64,000 bases of DNA, from NCBI GenBank assembly GCA_965215355.1, contig CBDCDJ010000007.1, positions 124,001 through 188,000 on the forward strand. The letters run 5' to 3'. The DNA comes from CBDCDJ01 sp965215355. Its GTDB lineage: Bacteria; Deinococcota; Deinococci; Deinococcales; Trueperaceae. The notes beneath the pieces were generated by a model. That model saw only the letters and a list, made by a program, of their open reading frames with translations. It had not been told where the DNA came from and searched no databases. This document shows positions 41,897 to 51,012 of the stretch, one piece after another; position 1 is the stretch's first letter; each line of letters opens with the position of its first letter. The position numbers and the translations under genes were made by a program.

Positions 41897-43546
41897 TCAG
41901 CGCGAGGCGACCGGGACGCCCTGGTTGAGAAAAGCCAAGATGCCGTCGGCCAGACCTTGGGCCAAGGAACTCTGGTAACCGTCCGAGCCCAGCTTGGGGC
42001 CTTCGTCGGGGTTGGTGACGAAGCCGATTTCGACCAACACGGCCGGCGTGCGCGCCTGCCACAAAACCTGGTAGGCGTTCTGGCGGACGCCCCGGTCTTT
42101 GGCACCGGTCGTTTCTATCATGCCCGCCTGCACCATCTCGGCGAGCGTTTCGCTGTAACTGAGTTGTCCCTGACGAATGATGTCGCTCATCACGCTGCGC
42201 GCGCCGGCGAGCGCTTCTTGGGTGATGGCCTCGCCCACGTCGCCGCCGCCGTTCTCTTCGATGGCGAGGGCGATGAGCGAGTCGTCGATGGGCGCGCCGA
42301 ACACCCAGGTTTCAATGCCGTTGGCGCCGCTGCTGGCGGCGTTGGCGTGGATGGAGATGAACAGGTTCGTCTCCGGGCTGGCAAGAACGCCCCGCGCTCG
42401 CAAGTCGGCGCGGTAGTTCGGGTCGAGTTCGCGGTCGTCCTCCCGGGTCAGCAGCACGGTGACGCCCTGGCGCTCGAGCAGCGCTTTGAGCTTCAGGGCG
42501 ACCTGCAAAACGACGTCCTCTTCGGCGACGTAGCCCTGCGCCCCGGCGAACTTGCCGCCGTGGCCGGGGTCGATGACGACGGTTTTTTTGGCGGCCGCGG
42601 GCGCTCTGGTCGTCGCCACGGACGCCGCTTGCGCCGTGGCCGGTATTGGCAACTCCGCCCTAAACGCCTCCGGCAAAGGTGCGGCGGCCTCGCTCTGCAA
42701 CTCGGGCGCGAAGTCGATATATAACACTTCCGTGTCGGGCCGCTCGGCGCTGACAGGCAGCAGGCCGACGCGGTAACCCCGGCCGGCCGCCAGGGGGTAA
42801 TGCGTGTCGACGACGAGGGCTAAGTTGCCGCCCAAGTCCGCAAAGTAAAACGCTTTCAAAAAGGGGTCGTCGACCGCCTGGCGAAACGCGTCCGCGCTCA
42901 CACCGTCGAGCTGCACCGCCAAACGCTCGGCCGCGACGAGCAGGCGGTAGGACGTGCCCGCGGGCAGGTTGAGGGCGACGCGGCTCGAGGTCTCCTGGAA
43001 CCCGTACCGCGGCGGGCCGAGCGCGCCCGCCGCGGCTTGCCCCGGCACCTCAGCGAGGGGCACCTCGGCAGCCGGCGTGTCAGCGACCGGTGCCGTGTCG
43101 ACGAACAACACTTGGCTCTCGGGGTCGTAGTCGCTGCTACCGCCCAAAGCCTCGACGATGGGCGAAACGGGCACGTAGCTCGAGCCCGCGACGATGATGC
43201 CCATCGGGCTGTTGCGCACTTCGCCGTCGACCTGCAGCGTCCCCGCCCTGGCCTGCAGGCCCTGCAAAATGTTTCCCGTCGCTTTCAGGGTGACGCTGGC
43301 ACCACCGCGCGAGAAGACGAGCTGTTTAGTGCCAGCGTCGAACTTCACGGCGACGCCCAGGGCTTGTGCGAACAGGTCCGCCTTGACGAACGCGTCGCTG
43401 CTGTTGCCCTGACTTATGAAGTAGTATGGCCCGACCGCGGCGGCTTGCGCCTGGCCGTTCACTGCCAGGTAGTTGTGCTGTTCCTGGCCGACCGCACCAG
43501 CGCCCAACAGCAAACCCAAAATAACGGCTATAAAACGTCTTTTCAC
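41897..43546 (-). CDS. Exported N-acetylmuramoyl-L-alanine amidase
   Basis: 549 residues from GTG with a signal peptide (AVILGLLLGAGAVGQ). Residues about 25-155 look like a copper-amine-oxidase-N/SLAP-type stress domain (YLAVNGQ, SPMGIIVAGSSYVPVSPIVEAL). A middle AMIN-like region (RVALNLPAGTSYRLL) follows. The C-terminal amidase_3 domain has VVIDPGHGGKFAG (Zn His), Glu in YVAEEDVV, NLFISIHAN (Zn His) and the catalytic Glu in AVLVEIGFVTN. It splits septal peptidoglycan. An EnvC-like activator gene lies about 3.5 kb away (47019). Confidence 0.93.
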   Translation of the reverse strand: MKRRFIAVILGLLLGAGAVGQEQHNYLAVNGQAQAAAVGPYYFISQGNSSDAFVKADLFAQALGVAVKFDAGTKQLVFSRGGASVTLKATGNILQGLQARAGTLQVDGEVRNSPMGIIVAGSSYVPVSPIVEALGGSSDYDPESQVLFVDTAPVADTPAAEVPLAEVPGQAAAGALGPPRYGFQETSSRVALNLPAGTSYRLLVAAERLAVQLDGVSADAFRQAVDDPFLKAFYFADLGGNLALVVDTHYPLAAGRGYRVGLLPVSAERPDTEVLYIDFAPELQSEAAAPLPEAFRAELPIPATAQAASVATTRAPAAAKKTVVIDPGHGGKFAGAQGYVAEEDVVLQVALKLKALLERQGVTVLLTREDDRELDPNYRADLRARGVLASPETNLFISIHANAASSGANGIETWVFGAPIDDSLIALAIEENGGGDVGEAITQEALAGARSVMSDIIRQGQLSYSETLAEMVQAGMIETTGAKDRGVRQNAYQVLWQARTPAVLVEIGFVTNPDEGPKLGSDGYQSSLAQGLADGILAFLNQGVPVASR

Positions 43547-43677
43547 TCTGTAAGAGAGTTTAACACGGTTTTTTTGAAGGTTTGCTGAGAAGGGGTTTGC
43601 CGGACGCGACCTCGTTAAGAGGTTTGGGAAAGCGCTCGAGCGGCGTTCGGGTCGGATGCTCTGTGAAACCGCCGCGG

Positions 43678-43683
43678 TAGACT
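43678..43683 (+). promoter_or_regulatory. -10 box of the gene at 43690
   Basis: TAGACT exactly 6 bases before GTG 43690; it also decides between two overlapping reading frames in this stretch. Confidence 0.6.
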
Positions 43684-43689
43684 GGCGTC

Positions 43690-44514
43690 GTGAGTTTCGC
43701 CGCGGACCCCTTCGCCCACAAAGTCTACCTGCGCAGCCTGACCGACACGCTGCTCCCCACCCGTTACTCTCAGGGTGCGCAGCGCCGCGCGGCGCAAGTG
43801 CGGGATTTTTTGCGAACCTTACAACAGCACGCCGACACGCGCCTCGCCCTGGGCGAGGCGCAGACCTTGCTCGTCGTCGACCGCGACGACTGGAGCGCGC
43901 TGTTCTCGTATGCTTACGGCTTGCCTTTCACCCGGCCCGCCGCGCGGGGCGCGCCCGGGGTGGCCGTCGTCGTGGCGGCGGCCTACCCCGAACGCCTGCT
44001 GCGCCGCTTCGACCCCGTGTTGGTGGGCGGGGCCAAAGCCGGTCTCAGCGCCCCCGGCGACCTGCGCGAGTTCCTGGACCTGCTCAGCGGTCTCGAGTGG
44101 GGCCACGCGACGCTTTATCCTGCGGGTTTGCACACAAAAGTGAAGTGGTTCAACGAATTTTTGGCCGTTTACCTGTACCTGCTGGCGCTGCTCGAGACCG
44201 GCCAGGGCGAGTTGCTGGAGCGCGTCGTGGCCTGGGCGCGCCTCGCGCTGGTCGGCAGCGGCGTGGCGCGGGCACCGTTAAGCGCTTTCGACTACCCGCG
44301 TATGAAACTGCCCTTGGACACGCTGCTCTGGTTTCAGGGGACGTTCACCCTGCGCGCGGCCGAGCTGCTCGCCCGCCACGCGTGGGACTTGCCGCTGGCC
44401 TGCAAGGCCGCCCTCGCCGACACGAAACGGCGCAGCGTCAAGCCGACGTTGCTACGGCTCGAGCCCGACTTTGCAGCTTGGTTCGACCACTTCGGCCCCG
44501 CCGAAACGTCCTGA
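43690..44514 (+). CDS. Unknown 274-residue protein
   Basis: GTG start 6 bases behind TAGACT. Predicted soluble, mostly helical with an alternating alpha/beta first half: AQTLLVVDRDDWSALFSYAYGLPF, GVAVVVAAAYPERLLRRFDPVLV. LEWGHATLYPAGLHTKVKWFNEFLAVYLYLLALLETGQGELLERVVAWARL forms a helical core. No known motif. An overlapping plus-strand frame of similar length (43656-44690) is Arg/Pro-rich and lacks a start signal. Not recognised; possibly restricted to this lineage. Confidence 0.75.
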   Translation: MSFAADPFAHKVYLRSLTDTLLPTRYSQGAQRRAAQVRDFLRTLQQHADTRLALGEAQTLLVVDRDDWSALFSYAYGLPFTRPAARGAPGVAVVVAAAYPERLLRRFDPVLVGGAKAGLSAPGDLREFLDLLSGLEWGHATLYPAGLHTKVKWFNEFLAVYLYLLALLETGQGELLERVVAWARLALVGSGVARAPLSAFDYPRMKLPLDTLLWFQGTFTLRAAELLARHAWDLPLACKAALADTKRRSVKPTLLRLEPDFAAWFDHFGPAETS

Positions 44515-44738
44515 CTCGGCCGGGCGCTGAGAGCGATGTTGCCGAACATCCGTCCTTCGTCTTGGCATGTTTTGACGGTGTTTCCGCAGGTAGTGAACAA
44601 ACCTTGGCCTCCGACCTTTTCTCAGGGAAGGGGCCTGTGAACCGGGAAAGCCGCACCGCGGACTCGAGCCGATTCGCCTTGTTTTTTTGAAACTGCTGTT
44701 TAGGGTCTTCAGACCCCTACACAGGACGCCCACTGCTC

Positions 44739-46868
44739 CTAAAGCACGTTCTGAACCTCGGCGCAGAGTTGCTGGTGAACGCCCCGCAGCGCTTCGCGGC
44801 CTTCGCCCGTCGACAGTTCTATCCACTGGTCGGCGGCGCTGAGCTGCTCGACCGCGCGGCGCGTTTCGCAAGCCGCCAGGGCGGCTTGGGCGTAGACGAG
44901 GGCGGCCTGGGCCAGCAGGTGCGGCGCGACTTCTAGTGACAGCAGCGTGTCGAACAACTCGAAAGCGCGCTCGAGCTCGTTTTCGCTCACCGCGAGGTCG
45001 GCGGCGGCCAGGTAGTGAGGGTAAGCAGCTTCAGCCGAGCCGCCCTCTTTGAAGTGGTAGCCGACGAGTTCGCTTAAACTCAAGGGCGCGTGGCGCTCCA
45101 ACCAGGACGCCAGGTTGAGGTGGAGGAGTGGGCGTTCGCTGAAGGGAATCATGCGCAACACGGCGCGCCGCACGAGTTCGCTCTGAAACCGGTACTCGTC
45201 GAAACCGGGGATGGTCGAGGTGGGTTCTTTGAAGACGAGTTTCTCGCGGTTGAGTTCGCTCAAAGGTTCGGGTTCGTCGACCTCAGCGACTTCGGCGACG
45301 AGGTCGTCCCAAAAGCGCTCGCCGCTCAGCGCCGCCAGCGCCAACAGCCGCCGCGCGGTGCCGGAGAGCATGTCGAGGCGCGCCTGCAGCAAAGACGCGA
45401 GCGAGCCTGCAAAAGAACCCTGCGGCGTCACGCTCAGGGCTCGGCCCAGTTCCAGCAGGTTGGCGGGTACGCCGCCGACCTGGAACACTAAAGACTCGGT
45501 CGCGACCCGCAACACGGGGTTGGCGACCTGTTCGACCAGGGCCAAACTGTCCTCTAAATTCAGGGGCTCCAGATTGAGCCGGCCTTCTCGAGCGTCTTGC
45601 GGCGCGTCCTGGACGTCGTGTCCGCGGCTCACCCTGAGCACCAGCACGGGGGCGGCGGCCTCGGCGAGCAGGCGCGGGAAGGCGCTGAAGGCGGTGGTTT
45701 GCGAGCCGTGCTCGGCGACCAGGACCAGACCGTCGGCCGCCAGCCGGTTCACGAAAGCCAGCAGCAGGTCGCGCCACGCCACGAACACCCGGTCGGCCGT
45801 GCGCCGCTCGCGGCGCGCCCAGGGCTTGTCCTGGCTGAACCCGAGGCTGTTCAGGACGTAGGTTTGCCAGCGCGGTTCGGTGGGTAAAAGCTCAGTCAAG
45901 TGAGTGCCCACCACGTGCCGCCACTTGCGCTCGTCGTCGCTCGCGGACAAACCGAACAGGTCACCGGCCAGTTGCCGCCAGGTGAGGTCCGTGTCGCTGG
46001 CTTTTTCGTCGACCCAGAGCACCCGGGCGCGCCCGCCGGCGCTCAACTCGGCTGCAAATTCGCGGGCCAGCCGCGTCTTGCCGATGCCCGCCTCGCCGAC
46101 CACCCAGAGTGTTCGGGCCTGGCCGGAAGTCACCACGCTCTGGTAGGCGTCTTTAAGCTGTTGCCGTTCGCGCTCGCGCCCGACGAAGGCCAGCTCGGCG
46201 TAGGGGTCGCTGTCGCCGTCCGCACTGGTCGCAACGAGCTTGTAAGCTTCGGTGACCTGGGGAAAGCCCGCCAAGCTCAGACCGGTCACGGTTTCAAAGG
46301 TGACGCGGTGCCGCGTCGCCTCGAACGTTTCCGGCCCGACCCAGACCTCGCCGGGGGTGGCGGCGGCCTCGAGCCGCGCCGCCAAGTTGACCGCGCTGCC
46401 CATGACGGTGTAGTCGCGTACCCGGCCCAAGCCTATCGACCCGGCAATCACCACGCCCGTGTTGACGCCGGCCCGACCCTTGAGGTTCAAGCCCTTGCTG
46501 CGCCCGATGGCTTCGATGGCTTTGAGCCCGGCGCGCGCCGCCAGCACCGCCCGGTGCGGGTCGTCGGGGTGCGAGCGCGGCGCGCCGAACAGGGCAATCA
46601 AGCCGTCACCCTGAAAAGCGTCGACGTAACCGTCAAAGTCCTCGACCACGCCCGCGACGACGGTCAAAATCTCGTCGGCCAAGTCGCGGAGCTGTTCGGG
46701 CGACCAGTCGCGCGTCAAACTGCTGAAACCGCTCAGGTCGACAAACACGACGCTGACGTTGCGGCGCTCGCGGCCGGAGCCCGTGCCGCGCAGCGGGCTG
46801 CCGCACCTGCCACAAAAGCGCATCCCGTTCGGGTTGAGTGCAGAACAGTTGGAACAGCGCATCGTCAA
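44739..46868 (-). CDS. Adenylate/guanylate cyclase fused to AAA-type ATPase
   Basis: 709 residues. A zinc ribbon (C5, C8, C19, C22) precedes a class III cyclase domain (about 37-215): VVFVDLSGFSSL with the first metal Asp, DAFQGDGLIALFG with the second, VMGSAVNLAARLE with the conserved Asn-Arg. An NTPase region with Walker A GEAGIGKT (about 258-265) and a long helical C-terminal part follow, in the manner of large LuxR/STAND regulators. It probably makes cAMP in response to a signal sensed by the helical region. TTG 46868 lies 6 bases behind GATACT; ATG 46862 has GAGGA 7 bases upstream, so both starts are plausible. Confidence 0.9.
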   Translation of the reverse strand: MTMRCSNCSALNPNGMRFCGRCGSPLRGTGSGRERRNVSVVFVDLSGFSSLTRDWSPEQLRDLADEILTVVAGVVEDFDGYVDAFQGDGLIALFGAPRSHPDDPHRAVLAARAGLKAIEAIGRSKGLNLKGRAGVNTGVVIAGSIGLGRVRDYTVMGSAVNLAARLEAAATPGEVWVGPETFEATRHRVTFETVTGLSLAGFPQVTEAYKLVATSADGDSDPYAELAFVGRERERQQLKDAYQSVVTSGQARTLWVVGEAGIGKTRLAREFAAELSAGGRARVLWVDEKASDTDLTWRQLAGDLFGLSASDDERKWRHVVGTHLTELLPTEPRWQTYVLNSLGFSQDKPWARRERRTADRVFVAWRDLLLAFVNRLAADGLVLVAEHGSQTTAFSAFPRLLAEAAAPVLVLRVSRGHDVQDAPQDAREGRLNLEPLNLEDSLALVEQVANPVLRVATESLVFQVGGVPANLLELGRALSVTPQGSFAGSLASLLQARLDMLSGTARRLLALAALSGERFWDDLVAEVAEVDEPEPLSELNREKLVFKEPTSTIPGFDEYRFQSELVRRAVLRMIPFSERPLLHLNLASWLERHAPLSLSELVGYHFKEGGSAEAAYPHYLAAADLAVSENELERAFELFDTLLSLEVAPHLLAQAALVYAQAALAACETRRAVEQLSAADQWIELSTGEGREALRGVHQQLCAEVQNVL

Positions 46869-46874
46869 GTCCTC

Positions 46875-46880
46875 AGTATC
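46875..46880 (-). promoter_or_regulatory. -10 box of the cyclase gene
   Basis: GATACT on the minus strand, 6 bases before TTG 46868 and 12 before ATG 46862. Confidence 0.45.
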
Positions 46881-47018
46881 GCCGACCGACTCGGTCGCCG
46901 CCCCCTTCTTTAGGAGGAGGCGTTTGGGGGTTTGCGAAACCTACCGGTCAGCCTCGCGCAAAACACACGTGAAGTAAAAGCACACCTGAAGTATACGCGG
47001 CCTCGCGTCACCACGACG

Positions 47019-48323
47019 TCAAAAACCCAGCAGTCCGGCCGGGTCGGTCCAGTCGGGGCGGCCGTTTTTGAGCCAGGCGGTGCGAAAGTCGAGCACGTCG
47101 GCGGGGATGAGCACGCCGCCGCCTAAGTAACCGATAACCTGGCCTTGGCTGACCGTCTCGCCGCGGCTGACCGGCGGGTTGGCTTGCAAGTTGACGTAGG
47201 CGGTGATGAGTCCGTCGGCGTGTTGGATGTACACGTAGTAGCCCAGGTTGGCTCCTAGAAAACTCACGTCGGCGACCACTCCAGGCTGTACGGCGACGAC
47301 CCGTGCGCCTGGCTCGCGCGCTTGCAACTTGACCCCGGCGACGCTACTCTCCCCGAAAGCGCTGACGAGTTTCGGCGCGTCGACCGGGTAGGCGTAACCC
47401 GATGCCAGCGGCGGCAACTCCAGGGTAGGGCCGGGTTGCGGCGTGGCGCTCGGTGTGGGCCGCGCTCGGGCCGCGTTGCGTTCGGCGTTGCGGTTGCTGA
47501 TGGCGGCCAGGGCCTTGGCTTCGCGTTCGCGCGCCTCTCGTTCCAGCCGCGCTTCCTCGGCTAAACGCGCTTCTTCGGCCAGCCGCGCTTTTTCACGCTC
47601 GAGGGCGGCGGCCAGGTCGCCAAGGCGCGCCTCGAGCGCGCTCTGCTCCGCCAACAGCGAGCCCTGGAGCGCGAGTTGGCCCTGCTGCGTGGCGTTCAGC
47701 TCATTGATGAGACCGTCGAGTTCGCTGCGCTTGGCGCTGCGCTCGGCGGCGTTGGCGCGCACCTCCGCCTCCTTGGCGTTCAGCTCGGCGAGTTGCGTCT
47801 GTTGCAGGGTTTGCAAAGTGCTGAGCGCCGTTATGGCCGCGTCGAGGTCGTTGATGAGGGTGACGTCTTGCTCGCTCAGCAAGGACAAAAAGTGGTTTTT
47901 CACCTGCAGGTCGTGGTAGCTCTCCGCCTGGCTCAGCACGTCGCCGAAGCGGTTGCCGCGTTGGGCGAACAGGTTGAGGAGCAGGCCCTGCACCCGCAGC
48001 TTGAGCGCGTCCAGCTTGCGGTCGAGGTCGTTCAGGCGCGCGTCGGTGGCCTTGATGTCGGCCCGCAACGTCGCCAAGTCGGCGAGCAGCGCGGTGCGCT
48101 CGGCTTGCAAGTCGGAGAGTTCGCGGCTGACCGCGTCGCGCTCGGCCAAACGCGCCTGCAGCGCGGCGCCGGTCGTGCCCAAAGCGGCTGCGATGTCGGC
48201 GGCGTCTTGGCGGCGCTGCTCGAGCAGGCCGTCGTAGGTTTGGATTTCTTGCTCGAGCTGTTGCGTGTCTTGAGCCTGTACCCCGAAGTTCAGCAGGCAA
48301 ACCAGGACCAGCAAGCGCTTCAT
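47019..48323 (-). CDS. EnvC-like murein hydrolase activator, degenerate M23
   Basis: 434 residues. A signal peptide (LLVLVCLLNFGVQAQ) is followed by about 250 residues of coiled coil (LEQEIQTYDGLLEQRRQD to EREAREREAKALAAI), a Pro/Thr linker and a LytM-type domain (about 310-434). The Zn ligands of active M23 enzymes are missing: the HxxxD site reads GVKLQAREPG, the YxH site reads AYVNLQ and the final HLHF is VLDFR. It should therefore activate an amidase rather than cut, as EnvC does. Its ATG overlaps the ftsX stop (TGATG), which supports an FtsX-EnvC pair at the divisome. Confidence 0.9.
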   Translation of the reverse strand: MKRLLVLVCLLNFGVQAQDTQQLEQEIQTYDGLLEQRRQDAADIAAALGTTGAALQARLAERDAVSRELSDLQAERTALLADLATLRADIKATDARLNDLDRKLDALKLRVQGLLLNLFAQRGNRFGDVLSQAESYHDLQVKNHFLSLLSEQDVTLINDLDAAITALSTLQTLQQTQLAELNAKEAEVRANAAERSAKRSELDGLINELNATQQGQLALQGSLLAEQSALEARLGDLAAALEREKARLAEEARLAEEARLEREAREREAKALAAISNRNAERNAARARPTPSATPQPGPTLELPPLASGYAYPVDAPKLVSAFGESSVAGVKLQAREPGARVVAVQPGVVADVSFLGANLGYYVYIQHADGLITAYVNLQANPPVSRGETVSQGQVIGYLGGGVLIPADVLDFRTAWLKNGRPDWTDPAGLLGF

Positions 48324-49189
48324 CAGTAATCCTCCCGCAGGTGTTGGGACACCGAAATGGCGCTGCCGACGAGCCCGACCAGTAGCGCCAGGGCAAAGAG
48401 CAGCAGGGTGACTTGGCCTAGCGACGCGGTGTCGCGCACGAAGGGGATGAATTTCAGGCGTTCGGCGAGCCGGTTGACCACGTACTGGTAGCCGGGCACG
48501 GCCAGCGCCAGGCTAATAACCCCGCTGAACAGCCCCAGCAAAAAACCCTCGATGAGAAAGGGCGCGCGGATAAACGCGCGCGTCGCGCCGACGAGCTTCA
48601 TCACCTCGATTTCTTTGCGCCGCCCGGTGATGGCCGCGCGAATCGAGTTGACGATCGCGAGCAGCCCGCTGGTGAGGAGAATCACGATGAGAATCGAGCC
48701 CACCACCCGCAGCGCGTCGGTGATGGCCAAAAAGGTCTGCACCGCGTCCGAGCCGTCCTGGACCCCGGCGACGCCCGAAAGTTGGCGCAGCCGCGTCGCC
48801 ACCCTGGGGGTGAGCGCCGGGTCGAGCAGGCGCAGCTCGAGGCTGTCGGGCAGCGGGTTGTCGACGAAGTCGGCGGCTGTTTGCAGCGCGGGCAGGTCGG
48901 TCACGATGTCTTGCAGCGCCTGGTTTTTGGGCACGTACAAGACCGAAGCGGGGTCGACTTCCGGCCAAGCGCGGATGTCGCTGAGCAGCTGCGCCGGGTC
49001 GGCACCGGAGCTTAAGTAAACCCTGACCTCGAGGTCGTCCTGCAAGGTACCCAAAAACGCGTTCAAGTTCAGGCTCACAAAGCTGAAACCCGCCAGGATG
49101 GTCAGCGACAGGGTCATGGTCGTCAGGGTCGCCACGCTGGCAATCCAGTTCGCGCGGATGGCGCGCATCGCTTGTTGCAACGCGTACAC
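48323..49189 (-). CDS. ftsX: Cell division protein FtsX
   Basis: 288 residues from GTG. Four membrane segments: one near 17-40 (SVATLTTMTLSLTILAGFSFV), a periplasmic domain of about 130 residues (LEVRVYLSSGADPAQLL to GSDAVQTFLAITDALR), then three more from about 165 onward with the FtsX signature SIRAAITGRRKEIEVMKLVGATRAFIRAPFLIEG. FtsX works with the ATPase FtsE and recruits EnvC-type activators. ftsE is not next to it here, which is unusual; a 17-residue leader frame ends 3 bases before the GTG. Confidence 0.94.
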   Translation of the reverse strand: MYALQQAMRAIRANWIASVATLTTMTLSLTILAGFSFVSLNLNAFLGTLQDDLEVRVYLSSGADPAQLLSDIRAWPEVDPASVLYVPKNQALQDIVTDLPALQTAADFVDNPLPDSLELRLLDPALTPRVATRLRQLSGVAGVQDGSDAVQTFLAITDALRVVGSILIVILLTSGLLAIVNSIRAAITGRRKEIEVMKLVGATRAFIRAPFLIEGFLLGLFSGVISLALAVPGYQYVVNRLAERLKFIPFVRDTASLGQVTLLLFALALLVGLVGSAISVSQHLREDY

Positions 49190-49283
49190 GCGCTATCCTG
49201 TGAGCGAGCGGGCGTCGGGGCCGCGCCGAGGAAAAAGCCGCATCATAAACCTGCTTCTGTTATAGCAGACGAGTCGGGGCGCG

Positions 49284-49466
49284 TCACCGGTCGGTCGGGG
49301 CCAGCACCACGCCGGTGAACTTGGGCGTACCAGCGCGCCCGCCCGGGGTGCCGGTGCCAGCCCCCCACCTCTGCACGGCGAACCCTGCCCCCGTCGCCTT
49401 TGAAACCCGCACGGCGACCGGGGTGACCTCCCGCCCGACGCCGTCACCGACACAAACCTCGTTCAT
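49284..49466 (-). CDS. Possible 60-residue protein, unknown
   Basis: ATG behind a strong GAGGAG ribosome site at good spacing. Gly- and Val-rich (VGREVTPVAVRVSKATGAGFAV, TGTPGGRAGTPKFTGVVLAPTDR), with one Cys near the start and no membrane segment. The ribosome site is the main evidence; no family is recognised, and chance cannot be excluded in this G+C-rich stretch between glyA and ftsX. Confidence 0.45.
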   Translation of the reverse strand: MNEVCVGDGVGREVTPVAVRVSKATGAGFAVQRWGAGTGTPGGRAGTPKFTGVVLAPTDR

Positions 49467-49586
49467 AGCTCTCCTCTTTCGACACGCGCTCCCACAGCGC
49501 GGAAAACAGTTTCAAGGTAACACGGAGATGGGGAGCCGAAAACGTTTCTCCTCTGCTCCGCACCTCTACTCCTTTGCCGTGCGTCT

Positions 49587-50828
49587 TCAGGGCATCGGGT
49601 ACTGCCGCGCCAACGCGACGACCTCACGCTTGACCGTGTCGGCGTCTTCGCCTTGCAGGGTGCGGTCGATGAAGTCGGCGACCTTAGGCATCTCGGCGGG
49701 CGTAAAGCCGCGCGTGGTGACCGCCGGCGTGCCCACGCGGATGCCCGAGGTGACCCAGGGTTTTTCAGGGTCGAAGGGCATCATGCTCTTGCTGATGGTG
49801 ATGTGGGTCGCGTCGAGCAGCTTCGTCGCCGCGTTGCCCTTGATGCCCTGCGGGCGCAGGTCGACCAAAAACAGGTGGTTGTCGGTGCCGCCGGAGACGA
49901 GTTTGTAGCCGCGCGCAGTCATCTCGCTCGCCAGGCTTTGCGCGTTGTCGATGACGGCTTGCGAGTAGGTCTTGAACTCGGGCTGCAGCGCCTCGAAAAA
50001 GGCGACCGCCTTGCCGGCGATGACGTGCTCTAAGGGCCCGCCCTGGGTGCCGGGAAAAATCATCTTGTCAATTTTTTTGCCCAACCCTTCGTCGTCCGAC
50101 AGGATGATGCCGCTGCGCGGGCCGCGGAGCGTCTTGTGCGTGGTGCTCGTGACCACGTGCGCGTGCGGGACGGGCGACGGGTGCAGCCCCGCCGCGACGA
50201 GCCCGGCGATGTGCGCGATGTCGGCGAGCAAATACGCCCCGACCTCGTCGGCGATGGCGCGGAACTCGGCGAAGTCTAGGATGCGGCTGTAGGCCGAAGC
50301 GCCCGCGATGACGAGCTTGGGCCGGTGCTCTTTGGCGAGCGCCCTCACCACGTCGTAGTCGATGCGCTCGGTCTCCCGGTCGACCGGATAACCGACCACG
50401 CGGTAGTTCATGCCCGAAAAGTTGACCGGCGAGCCGTGGGTGAGGTGGCCGCCGTGGGCGAGGTCCATGCCCAGCACGGTGTCGCCCGGCTGAAGCAGCG
50501 CGTAGTAAACGGCTAAGTTCGCGCCCGAGCCCGAGTGTGGTTGCACGTTCGCCCAGGCGCAGTGAAACAGCTCTTTAGCTCTCTGGATGGCGAGCCGCTC
50601 GACCTCGTCGACGACCTCGCAGCCGCCGTAGTAGCGCTTGCCCGGATAGCCCTCGGCGTACTTATTGGTCAGCACGCTGCCGACCGCCTCCATCACCGCT
50701 TGGGAGGTGAAGTTCTCCGAGGCGATAAGCTCGAGCCCGTCGCGCTGCCGCTCGAACTCCTGCTGGATGAGCGAAAAGAGTTGGTCGTCGCGTTTGCGCG
50801 TCATGAATTTGGGTGTGGTCATGGTCAC
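49587..50828 (-). CDS. glyA: Serine hydroxymethyltransferase
   Basis: 413 residues from GTG (GAGG 7 bases upstream); ATG 50822 is possible. It converts Ser and tetrahydrofolate to Gly and methylene-THF. Signatures are LIASENFTSQAVMEAVGSVLTNKYAEGYPGKRYYGGCE, VQPHSGSGANLAVYYALL, ADIAHIAGLVAAGLHPSPVPHA, the PLP Lys in TSTTHKTLRGPRSG, and SGIRVGTPAVTTRGF. Transcribed alone. No glycine riboswitch was seen upstream. Confidence 0.96.
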   Translation of the reverse strand: MTMTTPKFMTRKRDDQLFSLIQQEFERQRDGLELIASENFTSQAVMEAVGSVLTNKYAEGYPGKRYYGGCEVVDEVERLAIQRAKELFHCAWANVQPHSGSGANLAVYYALLQPGDTVLGMDLAHGGHLTHGSPVNFSGMNYRVVGYPVDRETERIDYDVVRALAKEHRPKLVIAGASAYSRILDFAEFRAIADEVGAYLLADIAHIAGLVAAGLHPSPVPHAHVVTSTTHKTLRGPRSGIILSDDEGLGKKIDKMIFPGTQGGPLEHVIAGKAVAFFEALQPEFKTYSQAVIDNAQSLASEMTARGYKLVSGGTDNHLFLVDLRPQGIKGNAATKLLDATHITISKSMMPFDPEKPWVTSGIRVGTPAVTTRGFTPAEMPKVADFIDRTLQGEDADTVKREVVALARQYPMP

Positions 50829-50913
50829 GGGTGTACCTCGTTTTCTGTGACAATAGCCTAGGGCGAAAGGTTCCGTTGCAACAACGAGTATAGCAAGCGG
50901 GACGAGTGTGTCT

Positions 50914-50919
50914 TATAGT
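50914..50919 (+). promoter_or_regulatory. -10 box upstream of the DUF7002 gene
   Basis: TATAGT exactly 6 bases before GTG 50926, which opens a 28-codon frame coupled to the DUF7002 start. Confidence 0.5.
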
Positions 50920-50925
50920 TTAAGC

Positions 50926-51012
50926 GTGAACGCCTCAGTCGGTCCCGCCCGCCCCGCGACAACGCTCTACAACATGTCCGGGTGGCATCGCTCAGCGGGC
51001 CCGGTCGCCTGA
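50926..51012 (+). CDS. Short leaderless frame coupled to DUF7002
   Basis: 28 codons from GTG 50926, at the leaderless distance from TATAGT. Its stop overlaps the next ATG as TGATG (51010-51014). The peptide (VNASVGPARP, TTLYNMSGWHRSAGPVA) has no recognisable domain. It probably acts as a translated leader that delivers ribosomes to the DUF7002 start, which has no ribosome site of its own. Confidence 0.4.
   Translation: MNASVGPARPATTLYNMSGWHRSAGPVA

Noticed and set aside
43656..44690. 344-residue plus-strand frame overlapping the gene at 43690
   Set aside because: Arg/Pro/Ala-rich without secondary-structure pattern; the -10 box and GTG of the other frame fit far better.
47019..48323. Active M23 endopeptidase
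   Set aside because: All zinc-ligand positions are substituted; only an activator role is supported.
50829..50925. Glycine riboswitch before glyA
   Set aside because: The upstream interval is too short and shows no tandem aptamer features.
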